The position numbers were made by a program, and so were the translations under genes. A DNA stretch of 64,000 nt from Gnetum montanum (taxonomy: Eukaryota; Streptophyta; Gnetopsida; Gnetales; Gnetaceae). The stretch is taken from contig MNCI01035075.1 of the NCBI GenBank assembly GCA_015680685.1, positions 47,377 through 111,376 on the forward strand. Reading direction: 5' to 3'. A model generated the notes under the pieces. The model was not told the DNA's origin. It saw only the letters and a list, made by a program, of their open reading frames with translations, and did no database searches. Positions within the stretch are counted from its first letter, which is position 1. Every line of letters starts with the position of its first letter. Of the stretch, positions 10,881-21,293 are shown one piece after another.

Positions 10881-11360
10881 CAAAAAATTTGGTCCATTGA
10901 AAGTACATTCATCAAAGCATGCAATCAGTGTGCAATGAACTTGAGATCCAAGGGTGCCTGTACATAGCGGCTGCAAAATAGGAGGGCACCCAGTGGCTGA
11001 AAGCTAAGTCTGATAGTAGCACATTATGCATGGAACCTATTGAGAGCTTAACATATGCATATGTCAAAAGCATGGATGAACTTGAGCAAGTTCATCACCA
11101 ACTCTTTGATGATGAGGATGATGATACTTGTTGGGGAGAGATGGGAATCCCTAATAATTTCAAATAAGAGCCCATAGAGTTAAAAACTCTACTAGCCAGC
11201 ATGAAGTATGCATTTTTAAACAATGGCAAGTCAATTATAATCAATGCAAATCTTGCTCCTAAATAAAAAGATAAGTTGTTGAAGGTGGTCAACAAATGAC
11301 CAACAACTTTTGCCTGGTCATATCTTGAACTGACTGGAATCAATCTAAGGATATGCTAAC

Positions 11361-12660
11361 ATCATATCTACACTAACCTAGCCATGAAGCTAAGAAGGCA
11401 CCCATAAAGATGACTGAACACCAAGTTGAAGTAGATTGTCAAAGAGGAAATAGAACAACTCCTCAAGGCAAGGTTCATCTCTCCCATCGCGGATAGTAAG
11501 TGGGTTAGCCTAATCGTAATTGTGCCAAAGAAAAATGATAAGTGGCAAGTCTGCATCAACTTTAGGTTGTTGAATAAGGAAACATTTAAAGATTAATTTC
11601 TATTGCCATTTGTAGACCAAGTGTTGGACACTATATCTAAGCATTGTTATTATAGCTTCTTAGATGGTTATAGTGGTTATAACCAAATCCAGATTATGTC
11701 AAAAGATAAGACCAAAACAACATTCATGAGTCCTTGGGGGACTTTTACATATTGCAAAATGTTGTTCGGAATGTGTAGTGCCTCTACAACATTCCAACAC
11801 TTGGTCCTTAGTATTTTTCAACAGCAAATTGGTAGCAAGATAGAAGTCTTTATGGATGAATTCTCTACGTATGGGACTACATTTGAGCAAGCCTTGGATC
11901 GCCTTGAGCAAGTACTAAAAAAATGTGTTGAAACAAACCTTAGGCTCAATTGGTAGAAAAGCCATTTAATGGTATAGGAAGACATAGTATTAGGACATAA
12001 AATTATTTAGGCAACGATTGAGGTAGAACCAAAAAAGATAAGGATCATCCAAGAAATCACATGCCAACTAGAGATAGTTAAAGATGCCTAATCATTCCAT
12101 GGACACACTAGCTACTACTGGTAGTTTATAGAGAATTTCTCTAAGATTGCAAAGTTGTTGGTTAAGCTTACAAAGAAAGATGCTCCATTCATCTGGACCA
12201 AGGAGTGTGCACATGTATTCCAATAGCTCAAGGACAAACTCATAGAAACTCCAATTCTACATGCACCGGATTGGTCCAAAGCATTTTGTATAATGACAGA
12301 TGCATCTAATTATTCCTTGGAAGCTATGCTTACTTAGTTGGATGATAAGAAACATCCATATTATATTCATTACATGAGCCAAAGCATTGTGGGTGCAAAG
12401 TTGAATTACACCACAACTAAGAAAGAACTAATGACAAGGGTGTATGCTCTCAAAAAGTTTAGGCACTATGTGCTTGGCTATAAGGTGTTTGTGCACATAG
12501 ATCATAGTGCCATCCACTTCCTGATGAACCAGCCAATAGTAAGCCCCTGTATCATATAGTGGCTGGTGATTATACATGAATTTGATATCACAATGGTAGA
12601 TCAGAAAGGGACTGAGAGTGTGGTCGTTGACCATCTCTCTCAGTTAAGACAGGATAATAA
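11361..12660 (+). pseudogene. pol: Reverse transcriptase and RNase H of element B
   Basis: RT motifs in order: VKEEIEQLLKARFISPI, WVSLIVIVPKKNDKWQVCIN, LPFVDQVLDTISKHCYYSFL and DGYSGYNQIQI (about 11430-11700), then the catalytic box FMDEFSTYG (about 11850), where the second Asp of the usual D-D pair is Glu. TAG replaces Gln in LNWQKSH at 11955. RNase H follows with FCIMTDASNYSLEAML (about 12285), the LNYTTTKKELM segment and YKVFVHIDHSAIHFLM (about 12480-12530). The order RT-RNase H-integrase defines Ty3/gypsy. Stops in several places make it inactive. Confidence 0.88.
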
Positions 12661-12779
12661 AGAGGAGGAGAGCCCACTCTTTGATCAATTTCCAAATGAA
12701 CTCCTCTTTATAGGAGCAATAAATGAACAAAAACCTATAGAATGAAAATGGTATGATGACATCCTCACTTATTTTCTCA

Positions 12780-14103
12780 CTCAGGAAATGCCACAAGATC
12801 TAAAGTTTAGAAAGAAATAATACTTTTTTCATTGGGCTAAGTACTTCAAGGAAATCAATGGACACCTTTACAAGATGTGTGCTGATGGCCTGATTTATTG
12901 GTGTGTCCTTGATATGGACTAATTTTGTGTTCTCTAAGATGCTCATGAAGGCCCTTATGGAGGCCACTATGTTGGGAGACACATGGCCATAAAAATCCTG
13001 ATGGTAGGATACTATTGGCCTACAATCTTCAGGGATGTCCACTAGTTTGTTCAATCCTATGAGCACTGTCAATGAGATGATGGGATGGTTGCTCGAATGC
13101 AGGATCCTCAATAGTGGATTCAACCATTGGAGCCCTTTGACATATGGGGCATAGACTTCATGGGTCCCATCACATCCATGTTCAATGGAAAGGCATACAT
13201 CATTGTAGTCATCGACTACTACACTGAATGGGTAGAGTAGCAGTTGTTACCAATTATACATCATCCACTGTTGCGAGATTTGTATAACAAAATGTTGTAA
13301 ATAGGTTTGGGGTGCCACATGCACTAATTTTTGACAATGGAACTCATTTTACAAGTGCCACTTTTTGAAAACTCATGCAACACTTGGGGGTTGAACATAA
13401 ATTAACAACACCTTATCACCCCCAAGCTAATGGTTAAGTAGAGGTAACTAATAAGGAAATTACAAAGATTCTGATAAGAATTATCAGCAAATATAGGAGA
13501 GTCTATAGCACAAAACTAAACAATGCCCTTTATGCATATTGCTCAACATGGAAACTCCTTATTGGTTACTCTCCCTATTAGCTGATGTATGAAAAACTTC
13601 CAATGCTTCCAATTCAATCTAAGCTCTGTACACTCTCAACAACCTATGATCTGAATCTTGACCTAAATCTAGAACAAAAAGAAAGATTTATTAACTTGAA
13701 TGTGCTAAAAAAAAATCGATTAGTAGCCCTATCTTTGAATGAAGTGCACAAGGCATTTAACAAGTAATGACATGACCTTAGGATATGGAAAGTAAAATTT
13801 CAACATGAAGATAAGGTTCTCTACTGGAACCCCACACACATACCCCAAAAAAAAAAGTTCCAAACATTGTGGAAGGGACCTTATATAATTAATGAAGCCT
13901 TTCCTTCTAGGGCCATGACCATATACAAACCTAAGAGCCCAAATAAAAAGCAGTTGCTCAACATCCAATAGATAAAGCCTTTACATGAGCCCAAGCGAGT
14001 TAGTGTAATGAATACCTCAACGGATGGACAACCATGCTCAATTTTTCAAATCTCCTCCTTTCAACTCAATCATGGGGGAGATGGCCAGCTATGCTAATCA
14101 TAC
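12780..14103 (+). pseudogene. pol: Integrase of element B and polyprotein tail
   Basis: The zinc-binding region is recognisable at DAHEGPYGGHYVGRH and YEHCQ (about 12940-13075). Core motifs: FDIWGIDFMGPI (first catalytic Asp, about 13135-13170), FDNGTHFTSATF (second Asp, about 13330) and VEVTNKEI (Glu, about 13440), so all three DDE residues can still be found in broken frames. The C-terminal part has LPMLPIQSKL and LQTLWKGPYII-like sequence (about 13600-13900). The tail ends with LNHGGDG before a stop near 14085. The same HGGD tail ends the pol-less polyproteins of A and F, which marks the 3' border of the missing segment there. Confidence 0.85.
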
Positions 14104-15660
14104 ATGAGGCTCCTTAGTTTTTCTATTTTTTGTTTTGCACATTTTTATCTTTATAATTATTTATTTTACACCTTTTTGATTTTTAAAATTTTTCCTATTT
14201 TATACCATTTTTTGTTTTACACCATCATTAGTACATTTAAATCTTTCTTGAATATTTTATACTTTCTTATATATTTTATTTTGTTATGTTTGAGTGTGAT
14301 TTTTCAAATTTTTGCTAATAAATGTGCTTTGTGCCAACAAAACAGTGGTGTTGCAGGTCTTACTAATGGTGGTTTGTGCTTAATGTTTTGTTTGCTAATG
14401 TCTGGTTTCTATGTTTAAATTTTTGTGCAAATGGCTAAGTCATGGTTTCTTTTTCATGGAACAGGTAGTGAGTCCACAACATCCACCTAGCCACAAACTC
14501 TATGGTTTTCCTTGTTCTAGAAATTTGAGATCCCTTTTCATTTAATAAAATTTTAATAAATTTGTGACCTTGGTAGTTTCTAAAATTGGAAAGGATTCAA
14601 AGGTTTATACAAGGTGTGACTTCAAGGGGACTCAATACTCTTTGTACTCTTCTACTTACTTGGATGCTTGGGTGTTTTCAAAGACATGTTACTTTTCTTC
14701 GTCTTCTAATAATAGGAAGTCAAATAAAGTCTTTACATGGTGTGGTTCTCATCCAAAAGAAAAAAAGAAGAAGAAAAAAACAACAAAAAGAAAGAAAGAA
14801 AAAGAGAAAAAAAAAACATGATGGGAATTCAAAGCAAATCCCTTAGACAAACAAATGGGCTACAAGCACTGGTTATGGGACTAGAAAGACATGTTACCCA
14901 TGTTTAAATGTCCCCTTTAACTAAGGCCCTCTCTCACTTTTTACTTCTCTTTTCTTCTCTTTATGGAATAGTGGTTGTTCTATGGATGCGCTCTTGTGTC
15001 TCAAGGGGATGGATAAGTCTTGGAGTAGTGATGTGAAGTCACTAAAAGAGGTTGGTTTTGGTCTGGACTAAGGATGGATCTTCTCAGGTCATTTTAACTA
15101 CAAATCTCTATAAGGGACTTCTTATGACCTCAAGTTTGAATTCCATTCCACCTTCTCCATCATCCATCTCTGCTGACTGTAATTCACCTCATTACCAAAG
15201 TCCATGTTCTTAATTCAGTGTCTTGGTATGATGTACTTGAATTCTTAGGTAGACTCTTATGAGTTTTGGTTGTTAACTTCCATTAACCATTAATCACCTA
15301 TGGGGCCCACAAACTTAGGTTGAGTTTATGCAAGGAAAAACAAGGTATGTGCTTGCTATGGGGAGGATCCCCTTGCATATCCCTTAGTTGGGTTCATTAA
15401 GCACTTTATCCTTAGGCATTCTTGCAATCAGAATATTTTGCACACCTATCTTCTACATCAAACCATGTGCTCTTTTACATATTTTATTCAATAAATACAT
15501 TCTTCATTGAATTTTTTTAATTTTTGAGCTTTCAAAGACACTATTCAATTATTTACTCATATTATTGGCTTTTTTGGGACTCCATGGACTCCAAATTCAC
15601 TGAAAAATTCATTATATATATATTTTAAATATTCAGATTTCAAAATTTTCCCTCCAGGCT
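14104..15660 (+). other. Conserved non-coding spacer of element B, pol to ORF2
   Basis: T-rich start (14104-14300), then an A/G-rich tract (14756-14820). Between them and beyond lie motifs repeated in the spacers of other elements: AGAAAGACATGTTACCCATG at 14883-14902 and a GGGGAGGATCC block near 15360. No coding potential beyond short frames. It corresponds to 21294-22740 in A, 33061-33853 in C and about 57026-58560 in I. Confidence 0.65.
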
Positions 15661-15664
15661 TTGT

Positions 15665-15707
15665 GTATGGGGCCCCATTGATGTAGTAGAAAAATTCTAT
15701 ATATAGG
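15665..15707 (+). promoter_or_regulatory. Internal promoter-like site upstream of ORF2 in element B
   Basis: Contains the perfect palindrome ATGGGGCCCCAT followed by TGATGTAG and the TATA box CTATATATAGG (15697-15707), then CATGACCCCG. The same palindrome and the CATGACCCC and GATGTAG motifs make up U3 of the LTRs of this element (for example 19261-19405). The sequence after the TATA box is not LTR R/U5, so it is not a stray LTR. It lies 449 bp before the ORF2 ATG. Inferred role: start of a separate ORF2 transcript. Confidence 0.55.
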
Positions 15708-15852
15708 CATGACCCCGCTTAGAAATTTTTACATTTTCTCACAAACGCCAATGGATTTTTTCAAATTTTCAGAGCCCAGAACCTTCTAGAGCCCATAAGT
15801 TCCTAATCGTTTATCCAAATCACTTCATTATTTGACCCTGTAGCTACCAAAG

Positions 15853-16155
15853 GTAAGCTCTTTGTCATTGGGGCCATAAATGTGCCAGTTTTGATGGAAA
15901 ATTTTTTGCCATTTTTTCTAACTCCCACAAAGGTTTAACTAAGAAATCAACTATTAAACACCAAATTATAAGAGTTAAACCTTTCCAACAAGCTCTGATG
16001 AAATTTACAATAAATAATTAATAAAATAATAACAAAATAATTAATCTACCATGGTCCAACCTTAGCCAAAGTGTAACTAACTAACGAGAGAAGGTATTCA
16101 AAAATTTTAAGTTACACATTGTATCTACTAATTCATGGATGTGTTGTGATCGTAG
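15853..16155 (+). other. Candidate leader intron before ORF2 in element B
   Basis: A strong plant donor, AAAG/GTAAGC, ends the putative first exon at 15852, about 125 nt after the expected transcription start. The acceptor is GATCGTAG directly before ATGG at 16156, with a TACTAAT branch-like site about 25 nt upstream. The acceptor position is conserved: C has TTGATTGCAG/ATGG at 34826/34827 and I has GTGTGCAG/ATG at 57023/57022 on minus. The donor region aligns in A (about 22965) and I (about 57245), but GTAAG is not kept there. Confidence 0.5.
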
Positions 16156-19020
16156 ATGGCACCAAAAGAAAAGCACACGTAGGAAGCAGGATCGTCTCAA
16201 CCATGGGAGAAATGGCCTAGAATGGGAAGGGGCTAAGAACAAGCCTAAGTAGAATCTCTTGCAACCCACGCCATAAATTCTCTTAGGGAAGAGGCCAAGG
16301 TGGAATCTATTCAACAGATTTCAGAACCAACAATAGCAACAAAACACTTCCATCAGGATGATGCACCAACTCAATAAGCAAATCTCAAGGTGACCTTGAT
16401 AGAAGCTTTCCTAAATTAGATTAGATCAAGGGAGGTCCAAAAAATGGTGCTCTAGGAGTTAAACGTTGACCCTTTCCTGGAGAAAGTGCCAAAAGAAGTG
16501 CAAGACCAACTAAAAATATCTTCCATGTGGCTAATCATCACTTCCACTAGGGAGTGGTATATGGGAGAGATATTTTAATTTTGGAACAATAGGTAGCCAA
16601 AATCCATGGTAAAAATCAAGGACATCTCAGTGTCCTACTCAATGTAGGCCATTGCTGAAGTGCTTAGGTTGCTAGAAACTAGGACAAGTCTTACTGAGAT
16701 TCCAATGTAGGCAGACCTTAGCATCAAGAAATAATGGATGTGACAGTGCTATGGTGTTGACTATCAAGAGTTTGATGCACTCACACCAACAGAAAGGATC
16801 CACTACAAGATTTTAGCCTTCCACCTCAATCCCATGGTGAGGCTAAGCAAAATCATTACCTTTTTTGTCTAAGCATGCACTGCTTTAAGTGGGAGATTCC
16901 CTATCAACCTTTCACAACTAAGCTATCTAGAGATGGAGAAGTGGTTTAAAGAAAATGAATGTGGAAGGAAGACACTCTCCTTTCCATGCATCATTAGAAA
17001 ACTCTATCAGATGGGAGGAATAGTCTGTTATATGAATGATGTTTTCAGGCATGCCCTAGTTACTAATTGGGTAGAAATAATGAAAGATAAAATGCTTGCA
17101 ACTACCATTTAAGAAGAAGAGTAGCAACCACAATCTCCACCTGCCACTCAAATAACTAATCTGGATGTCATTGCAACAACCCAAAAATTGCACAAATACT
17201 GAGAATGACTCTTGAGTGAACAAAAGCAACAAGTAGGCATGACTTGCAGGGACCCATCCATGTATAGATTGGTAATGAATCACCTAAATGAGATGGCCTA
17301 AATAATTAGCTTGATGGGTGGAGGTGGATCTATTTTCTTAGCCAAAAGAGTGCACTTCCCCACAAGATTGAATCTTAGCACTAGAGAGGTCAAGGTATCT
17401 CTCACAAGACAACAGCCACTCCCAGAAATTTTTGAGAATGCCACAACCTTCTTAGTGTGTTTGGTGGAAGGTAAGGGAACAACAATATTGGTGATGGAAC
17501 ACTAAGGGTAGGAGATAGTAGCAATGGTGGTTGTTGACTGAATAGCTGAAACACTCAATGAAGTTGTAGCATCTATACCAGATGTCACTACACTCAAGGA
17601 TGTGCAGACGTCTGCAGGAACCACAAGTGGTAGGATAAATGTAGCACAAGATGAAGAATTGCTAGACTGACTAGTGGGAGCTAGGCAACCACTTCTAGAT
17701 GTCTTTGATTTTTCAAAAAATATTAATGCAACCTAATTGGAGTTGCTAGAGGAAAGGGGCAAGAACATCATCTTGGAGGAACAATTTGAAATAGCGAAGG
17801 AGTTGAATGAATGCTTGGCTATTGAAGTTGCTGAATCAAGAGCCCAAATTGCTGACCCTGTATTTCTCAACTTGACATTGACAAAAGATAGATTTATTGA
17901 ATAACTTCACATTAAACTAAAAGAGGTTGAGGGTGCAATGGAGATGGTGTTGTTCTATTGATCCTTAGTAGAGGCCATACAACACAAAATTTAGAAGGCC
18001 TTGGATTAGACCCACCAGGAGAATGTACAATTGACTATAAAGAACCATCGCCTATGGAATGTTGATGAGCATAAAAAATAATTAACTAATTTCATCCATC
18101 AATAGCAAGGGAAACTAGCTAGAGAAAACACAAAATTGAGGAGACTGGTAGTAGAAAATAGAAACCTCTCCATGGGGGAGGTTTGTGCCTTTTGCTAGAA
18201 AACTATGATCAAAGTAGTTGCTTGGAATTTAGAGGCTCTCAAATTTGAGAGAGTTAAAGATAATTATAAAGAGTAGGTCAGTCTACAAAAATAAGTAAAT
18301 AAAAAACACATCCAGTTGGTGAAGGCAAAAGTGAATGAAGCCCTCTAGTAACTCTAGCAAGGAAGAGAAGTTTGGCAACCTGTCATTGATGGGATGGATG
18401 GCTTCAATAAGGTAAAAATCCACATAAAGGAGGTGCAGATTGAGGAGATGATGGAATACATAGAGCTTTGCAATCTCTAATATGCAAATCTGGCCATGTT
18501 TATTGTTGGATGGCTGTGGTTAGAACTAGAAAAGTAGGTGGCCAACTCGTCCTTGTTGTATGAGGCCAAGTTCAAGCATGACAAATACATCAAGCAAAAG
18601 ATTGCGGTGGCAAACACTAAACTCGGAGTTCTCAATGGCAAATACATTGGTCAAAGATCTACCGCTGAGAACCTAGCTAGAAGAATGAATGACTACCAAG
18701 AGCTATAGAACAAAGTAAAGGTGTTTGATGTCAAATGCAAATAGTTCATTGCCTAATTTGTCAATGTAAAGGAGATGTTCCCAGTAATGCCATGTCCATG
18801 GGATATCCCCATTCTAGCCCACATTGGCAATGCCACATGGACTATGAATGATTTCTAGAGTAAGGAGGAGAAGATGAAGGCACTATTGGGTGCCTTTTAC
18901 CTTCCATTGGAGCTTGCAGCATTAGCAGTATAGCCACAACCACCTCAACCATTGCACATGCTCAAAGCTAATGAAGGTCCTTCAGAACCGTAGAAGCCTC
19001 CATGACTTGGGACTGTCTAA
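16156..19020 (+). pseudogene. ORF2 of element B: accessory coiled-coil protein
   Basis: Gene after pol, same strand, of unknown function. ATG at 16156 (MAPKEKHT). The N-terminal domain (about 16440-17040) has REWYMGEIF, IAEVLRLLETRT, YLEMEKWFKENECGRKT and LSFPCIIRKLYQMGG. Its layout recalls the putative plant transposon protein domain (PF20167) found in the 3' gene of Athila-like elements, an inference from pattern only. Long Lys/Glu/Gln-rich helices follow, probably coiled coil (about 17740-18720), with LRRLVVEN and KLGVLNGKYIGQRST. The C-terminal signature is PCPWDIPILAHIGNATW (about 18788-18840). More than fifteen stops, mostly TAG, several shared with H. No signal peptide or membrane segment is evident. 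Confidence 0.7.
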
Positions 19021-19239
19021 TCTTCTCCATCGTCTTCATGCCATCAGAGGATGTGCTATCCAATTTTGTGTATTCATGTCATGATGTTCAATTTTGTGTC
19101 ATGAACAACACAATTTTTGTAATTTTTTGATTTGTACACTTGGGCACTCAGTTTTGTTATGTTGCTTTGTTATGTCAAGCGTCAATCAATAATCCCATAC
19201 CTTCCAAATTTTGTAAAAGAACTCAGATGAGTTTTCATT

Positions 19240-19253
19240 TAGTCATGGGGGTA
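19240..19253 (+). promoter_or_regulatory. Polypurine tract of element B
   Basis: AGTCATGGGGGTA directly before the 3' LTR; it would prime plus-strand DNA synthesis. The same core precedes the 3' LTRs of A (26230-26236), C, H and I. Confidence 0.8.
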
Positions 19254-20217
19254 TAATGAGCATCAAAGTGTCACATCGATTGACCCCCATCAATGGGGCC
19301 CCATTTATGTGGTGTTTCCCCATTGATGGGGCCATGTTGATGTAGCAAACATTATGTTAACATGACCCCATAGATGTAGCAAATGCTACATTGACATGAC
19401 CCCGTCGACAGAACCCTGTAATAAAAATGATAAATACGTGCTCACAACTATGTTTATGGGGGGATCAATTCATAGTAGTAGCAAAGCTCTTGAAATTTTT
19501 CTATTTGAAAGTTAGAATATTTCTCTGAGTGCCCATACAGGAGTTAGAAAGTGTACATGTCTTTAGTCAAGCATTGTTGTACTTGAACCACACCAATGTG
19601 TACGGTAATAAAGATAAGCCTTTTGATCAAACCTTGCAACACTTAGAATAGATTAATTATTTATTCATGCATTCATTTTTTTCATTAAATATGTAATTAA
19701 TTAAGCTAAATTAGACTTTAAGTCATTAGTTAATTATCTAAGCTAAATAGATTAAACACATAAGTACAATTACTTTGAGCATAAACATGTATTCACTTGG
19801 TAATCCTAGAGTGTTATTGCTTGGTACTCCCAGTAGCGTAGCGCTTGGTAACATAGTAGTGGATACATGGATTTAGGATGTGTATGGAAAGTGGGACTAG
19901 ATGCTTATGATAGGACTAGTTAGAGACTAGTAAAGTAGTTAAATTAAATTAGTTATTAAAATACTTCATCTCTCTATTTTAGTGCTAAAGAACATAAAAC
20001 ATAAAACAATAAAAATCATATGCCTTAATTACACTTAACCACACCTTTATACATCACAAGTGTAATTGGAAAGACAACAAATGACCATTATGGCGAGGTT
20101 CACTTCCTAGACAACTAGTGTATCGGAAGACATAGAATCCAAAGAATTCGACTGGATTGTGCATTAATGCTTCATGATTCATATGGTTAAGCATAGGGGT
20201 ACCTTCACTACTCATCA
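19254..20217 (+). repeat. 3' LTR of element B
   Basis: Starts TAATGAGCATC (G-to-A in the TG terminus) and ends CTCATCA. U3 has AATGGGGCCCCATT and further inverted CATTGATGGGG units. AATAAA at 19607-19612. The TATA region is decayed (GATAAATA near 19430). It pairs with 6823-7817. Confidence 0.88.
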
Positions 20218-20222
20218 CTTAT

Positions 20223-21293
20223 CNCCACTGAAGTAGATGATGGATATGACATTTGCCTATATAACCATCCAAAGGGTTATTGCCTAGTCATGTTACATTT
20301 ACATGAGTATTAGGCTTTTGCATTGAATCCCAAGTTTTTACCAAAGCAAATGCCTAGGAAATTACCTTTCTCACAAAGTAATTACAGATAGTCCAACAAC
20401 CAATCACACTATCCTTGTGGAACTTTTTACCAGCCTCAACACTATCATCAATCGTAGTAGCAAAACCCACAGTTGTGGGGGAGGCCATCATCAAACTAGC
20501 GCTACCCTTATTGTTAACCGGACCCATCCAAATACTACGTTCAATAACCTATTTCACCAACTAGCTCTACTTCTTCTACCTCAAATCACTACTACTACTC
20601 TCCCGAATATCATCAACCCACAACATCTTCTATGAGATCACCACCTCACACCTCTCACCCTTCATCATATTCTCAATATTCTCATGCTCACCTCCACCAT
20701 ATGTCACAGCCAGCAACACAAGAAGGTTTAGCACCACAACATTAATGAAACAATATCACTTATGTTGCAAACATACACAGAAATGATAATGCCAGTAGAT
20801 CCCCACCACAATCTTGGAAACACCCTTTCTTTAGGATGATTCCCATGTGTAAGCACAACACTCATGGACCTACTAACTCATCCAAATTAGCACAATGCCA
20901 ACCAAGTGCACTACCCTTCCTTTCACAACTAATGTCCTCCAATCCTATGCAAAGGACAACATCCACCATTACTCCAACAACTAATAAAAATAATAAATCT
21001 AGCACTATAGAAAGATAGAGGAATCCATACATCACTAATCATGATAATAGGTGCAATCATAGGCCAGGCATCTGCAAAGTTAATACAACTCCTATTTTGA
21101 CCTACCATACACTTCAAATCCAAGTGTGTGAGCAACAACTTGTCCATGTAGCTACCACTAAACTAGAAGACACCCAATGGCTTGAAAATGAAAGCCTAAC
21201 ATTGTTTCACAAATGCATAGAGCCTACTTGCCCATTTATTAATTCTTGTCATGGTCAAAAGCTTAGTCATGGGGGAGATGCCCCATCCTAAAA
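20223..21293 (+). pseudogene. gag: gag of element A, 3' half and polyprotein tail
   Basis: Continues gag after element B. The zinc knuckle (about 20240-20281) reads YDICLYNHPKGYC: the first Cys is Tyr (TAT), otherwise CX2CX3HX4C as in C. A long Ser/Thr/Pro/His/Tyr-rich tail follows (about 20330-20960). There is no protease. The linker motif VCEQQLVHVATTKLEDTQW (about 21127-21180) is that found between protease and RT in I. It is followed almost directly by LSHGGDAPS and a stop (about 21262-21291), the tail that follows integrase in B. About 220 bp of gag, judged by alignment with C, is missing at the single N at 20224. Confidence 0.75.

Larger units (their letters stand above)
6823..20217 (+). 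mobile_element. Element B: complete Athila-like retrotransposon with ORF2, nested in A
   Basis: LTRs 6823-7817 and 19254-20217, about 13.4 kb in total. Flanks CTTGT (6818-6822) and CTTAT (20218-20222) form a target duplication with one transition, inside gag of element A. Order: primer site, gag, protease, RT, RNase H, integrase, conserved spacer with a promoter-like site and an intron, ORF2, polypurine tract, LTR. It is the only element here with every module in place, although every gene is broken by stops. A related copy supplies ORF2 and the 3' LTR of H (53864-55741). Confidence 0.9.

Noticed and set aside
14104-14418. 104-codon hydrophobic open frame, membrane-like, just after integrase of B
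   Set aside because: T-rich untranslated spacer gives Phe/Leu/Ile-rich translations. No counterpart frame is kept in A, C, F or I, so it is not an env protein.
14564-14846. Lys-rich open frames in the B spacer
   Set aside because: They come from the A/G-rich tract; the homologous spacers lack them.
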